A stretch of 64,000 nt of DNA, taken from contig JADJTG010000002.1 in NCBI GenBank assembly GCA_016711285.1, positions 496,001-560,000 of the forward strand. The letters are read 5' to 3'. Shown here piece by piece: positions 45,122-55,017 of the stretch. Under the pieces are notes generated by a model. It had not been told where the DNA came from. It saw only the letters and a program-made list of their open reading frames with translations, and ran no database searches. This stretch comes from Sphingobacteriales bacterium (GTDB lineage Bacteria > Bacteroidota > Bacteroidia > Chitinophagales > UBA2359). The stretch's first letter is position 1. Each line of letters begins with the position of its first letter. The position numbers and the translations under genes were made by a program.

Positions 45122-47194
45122 ATGAATCACGCACCTTTCACCAATCATTTGCAATACGAAAGCAGCCCCTATTTGCTACAACACGCCCATCAGCCCGTCA
45201 ATTGGTTTGCGTGGAACGATACGGCTTTGCAAACTGCCCTTTCTCAGCAAAAACTTATCATTATCAGCAGCGGATATGCGGCGTGTCATTGGTGCCATGT
45301 GATGGCGCACGAATGTTTTGAAGATGAAACAGTGGCGGCATTGATGAATGAATATTTTGTATCCATAAAAATAGACCGCGAAGAGCGTCCCGATTTAGAC
45401 AGCACCTTTATGAATGTATGCCAGATAATACAAGGCAACGGCGGCTGGCCACTGAACGTAATTGCGCTGCCGGACGGCAGACCGATATACGCCGGCACTT
45501 ATTTTCCGAAAGCGCAATGGTTGGAATTGCTGCATTTTTTCATCAATATGCAGCGAGAAAATCCCGAAAAGTTGGAACAGCAGGCGCAGGCGATTGTTGC
45601 GGGGGTACAAGCGGCGGCGGCTCTGCCCACTTTTTCGGCGAGTGCCGCCACTTTTCGGCAAAGCGACTTGGACAACAGTATGCACGCTTGGCTCCAACGC
45701 TTGGACTGGGAAGAAGGCGGCAGGCAGGGCGCACCCAAATTCCCGATGCCCGACAACTACCGCCTCTTGCTGCGCTACTTTTTTATCAGCCGCCACGAGC
45801 CGGCACGCAATTTTGTGCTGCTCACCTTAGACAAAATGGCACAGGGCGGTATTTACGACCATCTCGGCGGCGGCTTTGCTCGATATTCTACCGACCGCTT
45901 GTGGTTTGCGCCTCATTTTGAAAAAATGCTCTACGACAATGCCCAACTCGTAAGCCTATACAGCGAAGCCTTTCGTTTGACAAAGAAACCGACCTATCTG
46001 CATATTATTCAGCAAACGCTTGAGTTCGTAGAGCGCGAACTTTACAATGCCGCCGAAGGTGTGTTTTATACCGCCTTAGATGCCGACAGCGAAGGCGAAG
46101 AAGGAAGATTTTATACGTGGACGGCAGCCGAAATCAACGAGTTGTTAAGCCCCGAGCAGGCGGCGGTGGCAGTGCCCTACTACCACATCACAGCCGCCGG
46201 AAATTGGGAGCAGGGGCGCAATATACTGTACGAAGATGCTCAGAGTTTTGCGCTATTGGAGCAGCAGCCCGAAGCCGCCGTACATTTGGAGGCGGCAAAA
46301 AAAATACTCTCACAGGCTCGCCGCCAACGAATAAGCCCCGCTTTGGACGATAAAAGTATCGTGGCGTGGAACGCGCTGATGCTGCAAGCCTTTTGCGATG
46401 CGTATCAGGCATTGGGCGAAGCACATTATTTACAAACAGCCCTGCGCAACGCCGAATTTTTATGGAACACCTCCTTGCAAACCGATGGCAGTTTGCGGCG
46501 CATTTACAAAAAAGGGGAAACGAGTATTATCGCTTTTTTAGATGATTATGCCGCGCTTATTGCTGCTTTTATTGCCTTATATCAATGCAATGCAGAGTTG
46601 CGATGGCTGCACCGTGCGCTGCAACTCACCGAATATGTCATTGCCCATTTCGGCAGCCCTGCATCGCCGCTTTTTTATTATACCGATGTGCAGCAAAGTG
46701 AAATTTTGACGCGCGGCTGCGAAATTTCGGATAATGTAATAGCCTCGTCCAACTCTATTATGGCGCGCAACCTGCTGGCTTTGGGCGTTTATTTCAGGCG
46801 CGATGATTATACCCAAAGGGCGCAAAATATGTTGGAGGCTTGTTTGGCTTCGCAAAAGGCGAATGAGGGACTTTCCAAGGTTCAAGTTGCTTTTTTCTCC
46901 AATTGGCTCATACTTTATTGCGATTTGCTCACCACACCTTCAGAAGTGGCGATAGTGGGTAATGACAGCGATGCTGTTTTAAAGGTTTTTCATCGCATAT
47001 TTGCACCCAATATGCTTCTTGCCACGCTTTCAGATTCCGGCGAATTGCCTTTTTTTAACGAAAAAACAACTGCTGCCACAGGCGACACACAAATATATAT
47101 ATGTAAAAACCGAAATTGCTATTTACCCGTTTCCGATGTAGCCGAAGCTGTTGTTGCCCTAACCGATAATGAAGAAGCAAGCGAAAATATTTAA
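45122..47194 (+). CDS. DUF255/thioredoxin-domain protein (YyaL-like)
   Basis: In this 690-residue protein, residues 1-170 are a thioredoxin-like DUF255 domain with NHLQYESSPYLLQHAHQPVN, the CxxC of AACHWCHVMAHECFED and GGWPLNVIALPDGRPIYAGT. Residues about 200-680 form an (alpha/alpha)6-barrel like that of N-acylglucosamine epimerases and glycosyl hydrolases (GGIYDHLGGGFARYSTD, APHFEKMLYDNAQL). The domain order is typical of the spermatogenesis-associated protein 20/YyaL family. The true reaction is unknown. It is intact and monocistronic. Confidence 0.9.
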   Translation: MNHAPFTNHLQYESSPYLLQHAHQPVNWFAWNDTALQTALSQQKLIIISSGYAACHWCHVMAHECFEDETVAALMNEYFVSIKIDREERPDLDSTFMNVCQIIQGNGGWPLNVIALPDGRPIYAGTYFPKAQWLELLHFFINMQRENPEKLEQQAQAIVAGVQAAAALPTFSASAATFRQSDLDNSMHAWLQRLDWEEGGRQGAPKFPMPDNYRLLLRYFFISRHEPARNFVLLTLDKMAQGGIYDHLGGGFARYSTDRLWFAPHFEKMLYDNAQLVSLYSEAFRLTKKPTYLHIIQQTLEFVERELYNAAEGVFYTALDADSEGEEGRFYTWTAAEINELLSPEQAAVAVPYYHITAAGNWEQGRNILYEDAQSFALLEQQPEAAVHLEAAKKILSQARRQRISPALDDKSIVAWNALMLQAFCDAYQALGEAHYLQTALRNAEFLWNTSLQTDGSLRRIYKKGETSIIAFLDDYAALIAAFIALYQCNAELRWLHRALQLTEYVIAHFGSPASPLFYYTDVQQSEILTRGCEISDNVIASSNSIMARNLLALGVYFRRDDYTQRAQNMLEACLASQKANEGLSKVQVAFFSNWLILYCDLLTTPSEVAIVGNDSDAVLKVFHRIFAPNMLLATLSDSGELPFFNEKTTAATGDTQIYICKNRNCYLPVSDVAEAVVALTDNEEASENI

Positions 47195-47204
47195 AAGAAA
47201 AGGG

Positions 47205-47226
47205 CTGTAAGATGCACCTCTTACAG
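47205..47226 (+). terminator. Possible terminator after the DUF255 gene
   Basis: CTGTAAGA and TCTTACAG form a perfect 8-bp stem around TGCACC, just after the stop codon. The downstream T tract is poor. Confidence 0.45.
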
Positions 47227-47307
47227 TGTTCTATTGGTAAATACTTATATTGTTTTTTTACTTTAAAACGTATTGATAAAAAACCGATTTTCAAAACGAT
47301 TTTCAGA

Positions 47308-47430
47308 TTGGGGCTTGGTGAAGGTGGGGATTTTTAGCACAAAAGCTCAATCAAAGCACTGCACTTTGGTAAAGCACTAAACTGTCATACGAAACACATC
47401 ACCCCGCCATTTTGCCAAACGTTCGCGGTG
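47308..47430 (-). repeat. attC-like site after the EcoRV-like pair
   Basis: On the minus strand it opens CGCGAAC-GTTTGGC-AAAATGGCGGGG (47403-47427), contains GTGCTTTACC- and GAGCTTTTGTGCTAAAAA-type words, and ends CACCTTCACCAAGCCCC-AA near 47310. It belongs to the same family as the sites at 41331 and 59248. It begins 11 nt after the methylase stop. Confidence 0.6.
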
Positions 47431-47440
47431 GTTCTGCTTC

Positions 47441-48364
47441 TCATTCGTCCCAGTGTATTGCTAATTGTTCAGGTCGGGTTTGCACTTTCAGTCCGTGATT
47501 ATGTGTTTTAAAGTTGTCTGTGTCGAAGTTGCAAACCAATGCCTCAACAACTGTCCGCCTGTTCTCAATGTTGCCACCGTTATGATAAAAATGGTCTTTT
47601 GTTACAATGTTGAATTTGCTCCAAAACTTATTTATCATTTCGTTCTCTCTCCAGTCATTATGATGCCAAGTTGAAAGAATAAATTTTGCTTTTGTTTCGG
47701 AAAGTAAGTTGAATAAAAGTTCCTCGTCTTGCTGAGTCCATCCGTTATAGTAGTCAACGTGTCTGCCGTAATATGGAGGGTCGCAATAGATAATGTCGTT
47801 TTCTGTCGCAAGTGGAATAATGTCTGCAAATGATTTATTGTAAAAAGTCCACTCAGGTTTAGGTTGTATGATTTGCGAAACTGTAGAAACCTGATTTGTG
47901 ATTTTAGTGATGTATGCTTGTGCAAAACGGTCGGGTTTTTTACAAAAAGGAATATTCCAGTTACCCTTGCTACCAAAACGCATCATTCCGTTGAAACCCG
48001 CTCTTGAGAGGAAAATAAAATCGTAAGGTGAAAACTCTCCACTATTGAAACGTGTCCGAACTTTTAAGTAATGCTCGTAGCCATTATTCTCTGCTTTGCT
48101 CAATAACTCGCCTTCTCTTTCGAGATATTGTTTCATTAAAGGAGCAGTTATTGTTTTGTCTTGAATACCCTTGTAAAAATTGATGATGTGAGGATTAGTG
48201 TCGTTGAGTATAGCTTTTTTGTAACCACAATTAAAAGCTACAACACCAGTTCCAAGAAACGGCTCTATCCACTTGCCCGAAACTTTTGGGGCAAGTTCCA
48301 TTATCCAAGGAACCAACTTGGTTTTTATACCTTGACTTTTTATTGGTGGAACGATTACTCTCAT
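47441..48364 (-). CDS. Dam-family DNA adenine methyltransferase of an EcoRV-like system
   Basis: This 307-residue D12-class methylase has an N-terminal PPIKSQGIKTKLVPWIMELA SAM-site block, WIEPFLGTGVVAFNCGYKK, an FLSRAGFNGMMRF block, and the catalytic DIIYCDPPYYGRHVDYYNGW. It overlaps the end of the preceding endonuclease gene by 4 nt. It modifies adenine in the site recognised by that enzyme. Confidence 0.93.
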   Translation of the reverse strand: MRVIVPPIKSQGIKTKLVPWIMELAPKVSGKWIEPFLGTGVVAFNCGYKKAILNDTNPHIINFYKGIQDKTITAPLMKQYLEREGELLSKAENNGYEHYLKVRTRFNSGEFSPYDFIFLSRAGFNGMMRFGSKGNWNIPFCKKPDRFAQAYITKITNQVSTVSQIIQPKPEWTFYNKSFADIIPLATENDIIYCDPPYYGRHVDYYNGWTQQDEELLFNLLSETKAKFILSTWHHNDWRENEMINKFWSKFNIVTKDHFYHNGGNIENRRTVVEALVCNFDTDNFKTHNHGLKVQTRPEQLAIHWDE

Positions 48365-49278
48365 TTCGTTTTCTTGTTAGAAGTTTTAGAAACGATTTTA
48401 TCCAAAAGGTCAGTTCTACCTTTGAACTCCAAGAAGTCTTTAAGTGTGGTGATTTTGGTCGGTTTTCCGTCTTTTACCATTGTAGCCGAACCGTAATTTA
48501 TCCAATATTCGTCAAACCATTCTTCACCTAACTTGCTGAAAATTCCATTTTCATTTTTCAGGTCTTCAATGTCGAAGATTGAACCGATGTTTGCAGTGTT
48601 TCCCGAACCTTGCTTGTCGCTTGCAATTTTCCATTTCTCTGCTGCAAAAAAGTCAAAGTCCTTAATTACAGAAGTAATGGATTTTAAGTTTTTAACTGTC
48701 GTAACTGAACGTTCACCAACTTTTTTGTTTGGTGTTTCATATTCTTCTTGAAGTTCCTCAACTTGATAAATTTCCGTTTCTGCAAGGTCGTCTGAAACGT
48801 CTGTCCGTGTGTAAATAACGCCTAAGCAATAATGTCCAATGTATTGATTGTATGGAAACTGAATATTCTTGTCCTTATCTCTCTCTTTGAAATAACCACC
48901 GTGACTACCAAGCGTAAAACCTGCCGTTTTATCGTTTCTTCTGAAAGTTGTTTTAATGTCGAGTGCAAATTTGACTTCTTCGTTGTCCTTCTTAACGAAA
49001 GTCAAGTCAGGATACCAATTCTGCTTCTCGGCAAGAATGATTTTATAGCCGATGCTGTCGGCAAACTGTAAGATTTGCGGAAAGATGTGTATTTCAAGAA
49101 TTTTAGAAACGATTTTCGTGTCGGAAGAGATTGTGTAAATGTTCTTGTAAACATCAATAAAGCCCTTTACAGTCCAGTCGCCATTGTCGGTAGAAACATA
49201 TTTTTCGAGCTTGTCTGCAAACTTGTCAAGTTCCTTTTTGAAGTCCGATTTATGCTTGTTTTTATCGTTTAAATTCAT
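48361..49278 (-). CDS. EcoRV-like type II restriction endonuclease
   Basis: This 305-residue protein has the EcoRV catalytic arrangement PD ... D-x-K: NWYPDLTFV, then, 15 residues on, FALDIKTTFRRND. After that comes GFTLGSHGGYFKERDKDKNI and QYIGHYCLGVIYTR, which are characteristic of this family. It is somewhat longer than EcoRV itself. With the adenine methylase immediately after, it forms a complete restriction-modification unit. The recognition site is probably GATATC or related, an inference from family only. Confidence 0.85.
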   Translation of the reverse strand: MNLNDKNKHKSDFKKELDKFADKLEKYVSTDNGDWTVKGFIDVYKNIYTISSDTKIVSKILEIHIFPQILQFADSIGYKIILAEKQNWYPDLTFVKKDNEEVKFALDIKTTFRRNDKTAGFTLGSHGGYFKERDKDKNIQFPYNQYIGHYCLGVIYTRTDVSDDLAETEIYQVEELQEEYETPNKKVGERSVTTVKNLKSITSVIKDFDFFAAEKWKIASDKQGSGNTANIGSIFDIEDLKNENGIFSKLGEEWFDEYWINYGSATMVKDGKPTKITTLKDFLEFKGRTDLLDKIVSKTSNKKTK

Positions 49279-49348
49279 CTATCAAATGCAATTAAAATTG
49301 TCGTCCGTTTTGCTGTCTTTTCAATGAAGCACGGTCATTTCAGAATTA

Positions 49349-49415
49349 CGTCTAACGTTTTTGAGCTTTGCGCAGAGCGACGTTAGGAGCTTTGACGCAA
49401 AGTCCGTGTTACGAG
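49349..49415 (-). repeat. Compact attC-like site upstream of the EcoRV-like cassette
   Basis: On the minus strand it reads CGTAAC-ACGGAC-TTTGCG ... CGCAAA-GCTCAAAAAC-GTTAGACG, about 67 bp, with paired outer AAC/GTT and inner TTTGCG/CGCAAA boxes. A second AAC/GTT-like pair (CTAACG) lies in the centre. No gene precedes it before recQ, so it looks like a leftover site from a lost cassette. Confidence 0.6.
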
Positions 49416-49485
49416 ATGTTATTTTTGAGCCTCTAACTCGGTCATATTTATAATATCCCATAACAATCATCTATCCGCAGTAAAA

Positions 49486-51689
49486 TTAATTTGCCATATC
49501 GCTCAAAAACTGCACCCGCACCAAGCGCACATCATCTAAAGACACTTCGCCGTCATAATCAATTTCTTTGATAGCGAGTTCGGGGTCGTCTGTTTCGGCG
49601 TTCATAAAATAATCATATACCTCTTCCTGCAATTCCTCATCAACCACATCGCCTATATAATAGGATAAATTCAGCTTAGTGCCCGACGACACAATACTTT
49701 CTATTTCGGAGAGCAGCTCCTGCATCGTCACGTTGCTGCTGCGGGCAATTTCGGGCAAAGGGATTTTTTTATCCACGCTTTGAATGATGCTCACTTTCAT
49801 ACGCGATTTGTTGGCAACCTGTTTGGTTACAAATTCGCTGGGGCGGTCAATATCATTTTCTTCTACATATTTTTCAATTAGGTCAATGAATTTCGGGGCA
49901 TATTTCAGGGCTTTTCCTTTGCTCACTCCAATAATATTCGCCATTTCGTCTATCGTAATGGGATAAGCGGTTGCCATATCATTGAGCGATATATCCTGAA
50001 ACACCACAAAAGGCGGCACTCCCATTTGTTTGGCTACGCTCTTGCGCAAATCTTTGAGCATAGCGAGGAGGGTTTCGTCCAATGCCACTGTTTTTTCTTC
50101 TGCCCCTTCGTCCGCGTTTTCTTCTTCGGAGTATTGGTGGTTGAGTGCCATCATCACCGAATAAGGAGCTTTGAGGAAGGCGCGTCCGGTGTCGGAAATT
50201 TTAATAATACCGTATTCTTCAATATCTTTTATCAAAAAACCCTGCAATAGAGCTTGGCGATAGATGGAGTTCCACAGATGGGAGTTTTCTTCTTTTCCTT
50301 TGCCGAAGTTGGGCAAAACATCTTGTTTGAGGGCGATAATTTGTTGGGTACGAATACCGTTGAGATAATCCACCAAATGTTTAATCTGGCTATTTTCGTC
50401 CAAATCCTGCACGGCTTGCACAGCGATTTTGATGTAGTTTTTGGCATCTATTTTTCTCTGGGGTGCGCACAGGAGTCGCAGCCGCCGTTACAATTTTTAG
50501 CATCAAATATTTCGCCGAAATAATGGAGCAAAAACTGCCGTTTGCACGAAGCCGACTCGCTGTAAGCCACTACCTCTCCCAAGTGCTGCGCACCTATTTC
50601 GCGCTCCATCACGGGCTTATCGCGCAAAAACTTGTCCAACTTGTTCATATCTTTGTAGCTGAAATAGCCCACGCATTTACCTTCCAGTCCGTCTCGTCCG
50701 GCTCTACCGGTTTCCTGATAATAGTTTTCCAAACTTTTGGGCATATCGTAGTGTATCACAAAACGCACATCGGGCTTATCAATACCCATACCGAAGGCGA
50801 TAGTAGCGACAATGACCTCTATTTCTTCCATCAAAAAATGGTCTTGCACCGTTGAGCGCGACACAGCGTCCAATCCGGCGTGATAAGCAGCCGAGCGCAC
50901 ACCGTTTACTTGCAATGTTTCGGCGAGTTCTTCGGTAGTTTTGCGGTTGAGGCAATAAATAATACCCGATTTTCCCTGATTATGCTTTACAAACTGAATG
51001 ATATTGCGAATAGTTTCTTCTTTTTTGAGTTTAGGGCGAATTTCGTAGTACAAATTCGGGCGGTTGAAAGAAGAAATAAAGATATTGGGATTTTCCAATT
51101 TGAGGGTTTTCACAATATCGGTGCGCACTTTGGGCGTGGCGGTGGCGGTGAGGGCGATGATGGGAATCTTTTGTCCCAAATCTTCTATCATCGTGCGGAT
51201 ACGGCGATACTCGGGGCGGAAGTCGTGCCCCCATTCCGATATACAGTGTGCTTCATCAACCGCTACAAAAGATATTTTGAGTTCTTTTAAAAATTGTATG
51301 GTGCTGTCTTTGGTGAGCGTTTCGGGGGCAATATAGAGCATTTTGGTATTACCGTCGAGCAAATCGTCTTTCACCTTTTTGAGTTGCATTTTATTGAGGG
51401 AGGAGTTCATAAAATGCGCCACAGAGTCGTTGCTGGAATAGCCGCGCACCAAATCCACCTGATTTTTCATCAAAGCAATGAGCGGCGATATAATAATGGC
51501 GATGCCCTCACTGAGCATAGCAGGCAATTGGTAACACAAAGATTTGCCGCCGCCAGTGGGCATAATAACAAAGGTGTCTTTGCCCTCCAAGAGGCTTTCT
51601 ATAATTTCTTTTTGTTCGCCTTTAAAAACCTTAAAACCGAAATAGCGGTTCAATGCGTTCAATAATAAGCTGTCTTCTGTATGATTCAT
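49486..51689 (-). CDS. recQ: ATP-dependent DNA helicase RecQ (one frameshift)
   Basis: This is a 3'-5' helicase for recombination and fork repair. The first part holds the SF2 core: PTGGGKSLCYQLPA (Walker A), VDEAHCISEWGHDFRPEY (DEAH box), ALTATATPKVR, GRAGRDG, and the zinc cysteines CKRQFLLHYFGE ... CNGGCDSC. The second part holds the RQC winged helix and a C-terminal HRDC/helix-turn-helix region. They appear as two frames because of a T5 run (50451-50455); adding one A on the coding strand joins HPREK to IDAKNYIKIA. Start MNHTED at 51689 is favoured; in-frame ATGs also occur upstream at 51758 and 51800. Confidence 0.92.
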
Positions 51690-52029
51690 CTGTGACGATT
51701 TTAACCTTTTATGATAGTTGGCTATGGTATCTGAATAGTTTTGCTGTTGTAGCTGCATGTAATTTTTACCTTTTAAATTTACGAGTTTTTTTAGATACAA
51801 AAAATTTTTTTCAAAAAATATATGTAAAGATTTTTGAAGTGTGTCGGGAATGGATATAAATAGAAAGAAGTGTTATAATAATCTGTTTTTCAGCAGGTTA
51901 TAAATTGTTTAACAGATTGTGCCTGATATTTTTTTTTACAAATAACGCCGTAGGCTGAAGTTTGTTATATTTTTGAACGGATAAAATATAAATTATTGGC
52001 TGCTGCCGTTCTTTTTTCTCACAAAAAAA
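51690..52029. other. Intergenic region between recQ and glnS
   Basis: About 340 bp, A/T-rich, with the recQ promoter presumably inside. No gene or repeat is seen apart from alternative in-frame recQ starts at its left edge and the glnS terminator at its right edge. Confidence 0.4.
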
Positions 52030-52076
52030 GATAGAAACAAAACATACCATTCAGTTTTGTATGCTTTGTTTCTATC
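52030..52076 (-). terminator. Terminator after glnS
   Basis: GATAGAAACAAAACATAC (52030-52047) pairs with GTATGCTTTGTTTCTATC (52059-52076), 18 bp with one mismatch; on the minus strand T residues follow. Confidence 0.75.
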
Positions 52077-52114
52077 CTGAAAAGATATTTTATATTACAA
52101 CAGCAATGCGCTGA

Positions 52115-53788
52115 TTATTCTTTTTTCATTTCCTTTGACCAAGAATCCTTTAATCCTACTGCCATATTAAACACAGGTTTTTGCGGCGTGGAGTCTGTAT
52201 CGGCACAGAAATATCCTTTGCGCAAAAATTGATAGCGGTCGCCTGCTTTGGTTTGCAGCAAAAACGGCTCTATGAGGGCGTTTTCTACCACAGTGAGGCT
52301 GTCGGGGTTGATAAATTCTTTAAAGTCCACGCCCTTGTGTCCATCAGGGTTTTCGTCAGAAAAGAGGCGGTCGTAGAGGCGCACTTCGGCGGTAGCGGCT
52401 TGTGTGGCTTCTACCCAGTGCAATGTTCCTTTTACAGGCAAGCCCGATGTGTCGCTGCCGCTTTTGCTTTCGGGAAAATAAGTGCAATGCAATGCCGTAA
52501 TGTTGCCTTGCTCATCTTTAAGGGCAGCATCGCAGCGAATGATATAAGCATTTTTGAGGCGCACCATACCACCCACAAACAAGCGGAAATATTTTTTCGG
52601 CGGGTTTTCCATAAAATCGTCCTGCTCTATCCATATCTCGCGCCCAAAAGGTTGCAGGTGTTTTTCGGAGTGTTCGTCTTCGGGATTATTCACCGCCTCC
52701 ACATATTCTATATGATGTTCGGGGTAGTTGGTAATAACCACTTTAAGTGGGTGCAGCACTGCCATAGCGCGGGTGGCTGTTTTGTTGAGGTGCTCGCGCA
52801 CACAAAATTCCAACAATCCCACATCTATCACATTTTCGCGGCGGGCTACCCCTACCCGCTCGGCAAAATCACGAATGGCTTCGGGGGTATAACCACGGCG
52901 GCGCATACCCGAAATAGTAGGCATACGGGGGTCGTCCCAGCCGCACACATAGCCGCCGTTTACCAATTCGAGGAGTTTGCGTTTGCTCATCACGGTATAA
53001 TTGAGATTGAGGCGTGCAAACTCTATTTGTTGGGGTTGGTAGATGCCCAATTCTTTCAAAAACCACTCATACAAAGGGCGGTGTACTTCAAATTCCAGCG
53101 TACAAATAGAGTGTGTGATGCCTTCTATGCTGTCGCTCAGTCCGTGTGCCCAGTCGTACATAGGATAAATGCACCACACATCGCCGGTGCGGTGGTGATG
53201 TGCTTTTTTGATGCGGTACATCAGGGGGTCGCGCAGGTGCATATTGGGCGAAGCCATATCTATTTTGGCACGCAACACACATTCACCTTCTTCAAAATCG
53301 CCGCGCCGCATACGCTCAAAAAGCTCCAGATTTTCGGCTACACCTGTATCACGGCAGGGGCTGTTTTTTCCGGCTTCGGTGGGTGTGCCCTTCATAGCAG
53401 CGATGGCTTCGGCACTGCTGAAATCGACGTATGCTTTGCCAGCTTTGATGAGTTGCACGGCATATTGATATAATTGTTCGAAGTAGTCGGAGGCATAGAG
53501 TTCAGCGTCCCACTCAAAACCCAGCCAACGCACATCTTCGCGGATAGAGTCCACATATTCTATATCTTCTTTCACGGGGTTGGTATCGTCAAAACGGAGG
53601 TTAGTTTTTCCGTTAAAAGTATTTTTCAGCCCAAAATTCAAACAAATACTTTTGGCGTGTCCTATGTGCAAATAGCCGTTGGGTTCGGGCGGAAAACGAG
53701 TGTGTACTCTTTTTTGATATTTATTGCTTGCTATATCGTTTACAATAATTTCTTCAATAAAATTTAAAACTTTTTTTTCTTCCGACAT
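52115..53788 (-). CDS. glnS: Glutaminyl-tRNA synthetase
   Basis: This protein of about 557 residues is a class I aminoacyl-tRNA synthetase charging tRNA-Gln. It has the HIGH signature (PEPNGYLHIGHAKS), DDTNPVKEDIEY, the KMSKS equivalent VMSKRKL, and the C-terminal anticodon-binding beta barrels (EIWIEQDDFMENPPKKYFRL, FADENPD-like loop). MSEEKK at 53788 is the family start; the 18 codons before it are an upstream extension. It is divergent from an acyltransferase gene 165 bp away. Confidence 0.96.
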   Translation of the reverse strand: MSEEKKVLNFIEEIIVNDIASNKYQKRVHTRFPPEPNGYLHIGHAKSICLNFGLKNTFNGKTNLRFDDTNPVKEDIEYVDSIREDVRWLGFEWDAELYASDYFEQLYQYAVQLIKAGKAYVDFSSAEAIAAMKGTPTEAGKNSPCRDTGVAENLELFERMRRGDFEEGECVLRAKIDMASPNMHLRDPLMYRIKKAHHHRTGDVWCIYPMYDWAHGLSDSIEGITHSICTLEFEVHRPLYEWFLKELGIYQPQQIEFARLNLNYTVMSKRKLLELVNGGYVCGWDDPRMPTISGMRRRGYTPEAIRDFAERVGVARRENVIDVGLLEFCVREHLNKTATRAMAVLHPLKVVITNYPEHHIEYVEAVNNPEDEHSEKHLQPFGREIWIEQDDFMENPPKKYFRLFVGGMVRLKNAYIIRCDAALKDEQGNITALHCTYFPESKSGSDTSGLPVKGTLHWVEATQAATAEVRLYDRLFSDENPDGHKGVDFKEFINPDSLTVVENALIEPFLLQTKAGDRYQFLRKGYFCADTDSTPQKPVFNMAVGLKDSWSKEMKKE

Positions 53789-53923
53789 AATGAATAACTG
53801 AATAATGTATATATAAAATGTATTCTGCCGCAAATATCGCAAAAATAATCAACGCCGTTAGCGGCTTTTTTGTTTTGGCGGCTTTAAAAAATGGTGTATT
53901 CCTATATTTTAGCCCGAAACTGC

Positions 53924-53931
53924 TATCTTTG
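53924..53931 (+). promoter_or_regulatory. TAnnTTTG promoter element of the acyltransferase gene
   Basis: TATCTTTG at 53924-53931 lies 22 nt before the ATG at 53953, favouring that start over the much longer frame from 53818. Confidence 0.55.
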
Positions 53932-53952
53932 TCTGCCAAAACAAAGTTTTTT

Positions 53953-54832
53953 ATGGAAGCCATCGGTTATTATGCGGTACGTTTGTTGTTGAGCAGTTTT
54001 CGTTTTATGCCTTTTCCGGTATTATACGCCTTGTCGGGTGCGGTACGGGTATTGTTGCAGCATATCATCGGCTATCGCAGCAAAGTAGTAACGGACAATT
54101 TGCGCCGTTGTTTTCCTGAAAAAAGCGAAGCCGAATTAAAAAACATCGCCCGCCTTTCTTACCTCAATCTGAGCGATATTACTTTGGAGGCGTTTAAGGG
54201 CTATTCGATGAGCGAAGCGGTATTGCAAAAGCGTTTTAAGGTATTAAATGCCGAACTGCCACAGCAATATTTAGATACGGGGCGCAAAGTGATGCTGCTC
54301 GGTGCGCATTACGGCAACTGGGAATGGGGCGGTGTGAGTATTCCTTTGAGCTTGAAACAAATGACGGTAGCAGTGTATAAAGCTATGAGCAACAAGCGAT
54401 TGGAGGAGTATATGTTTCATCAGCGTGCCTATCGCAATTTGTATTTAGCACCCAATTCGCTCACCGAGCCTACTTTTGCCAAATTTGCCAACCAAGCTGT
54501 GATGTTGGCTTTGGTAGCCGACCAAAATCCCAGCAATGCCGACCGCGCCTATTGGATAGATTTTGTGGGACAAGACACAGCCTGCATACACGGTCCTGAA
54601 AAATACGCCAACCTCTACGATTGTGTAGTGATGTATGGAGAGGTGGAGCGTGTGCGGCGCGGCTACTACGAATTTAAGTATGTGCTGCTCACCGAAACGC
54701 CGCGCCAACTGCCCGAAGGCGAACTCACGCGCCGTTATATGGGGCATTTGGAGCAAATTTTACGCCACAAACCCCCAAGATTGGCTCTGGACACACCGCC
54801 GTTGGAAACATCAGCGAGAGTCTGTAAAATAA
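53953..54832 (+). CDS. LpxL/HtrB-type lysophospholipid acyltransferase (one frameshift)
   Basis: This membrane-associated acyltransferase of about 293 residues is of the lipid A secondary acyltransferase family. It has an N-terminal hydrophobic anchor (YYAVRLLLSSFRFMPFPVLY), NLRRCFPEKSEAEL, the catalytic H-x4-E in LLGAHYGNWEWGG, and ALVADQNPSNADRAYWIDFVG. The frame changes at a C5 run (54772-54776). Removing one C restores the family C-terminus NPQDWLWTHRRWKH and a TAA at 54830-54832. Probably a sequencing error. The lipid substrate is not determinable. A minisatellite follows. Confidence 0.85.
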
Positions 54833-54912
54833 GTCGAGTCAATTTTTTATAACTTTCTGACGATCAATACCCCAATTTAGCTTTAGCTCATCATTATTTG
54901 AGTTAAGGGCGT

Positions 54913-54981
54913 GCCTACCAAGCATTGGTGCGTGCCACATTCCCCCTTTTGAGGCGGTAAGGGGGTGTAAAGAGCAGTTTT
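54913..54981. repeat. Left copy of a ~70-bp direct repeat framing minisatellite 2
   Basis: The block (one stray 21-bp unit CCAAGCATTGGTGCGTGCC, a CCCCCT...AGGGGG hairpin and a 24-bp tail at 54958-54981) recurs at 55664-55734 with only a few changes. Confidence 0.75.
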
Positions 54982-55000
54982 TAATCTCAATAAAGTAAGA

Positions 55001-55015
55001 AACTTTGTCAAAGTT
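55001..55015. repeat. Palindrome at the left edge of minisatellite 2
   Basis: AACTTTGTCAAAGTT is the same word as at minisatellite 1, followed by GGAATGC and then the first unit. Confidence 0.7.
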
Positions 55016-55017
55016 GG

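Noticed and set aside
49486..51800. Two separate genes (a short RecQ and a helix-turn-helix protein)
   Set aside because: One added base at the T5 run joins them into a normal full-length RecQ with RQC and C-terminal domains.
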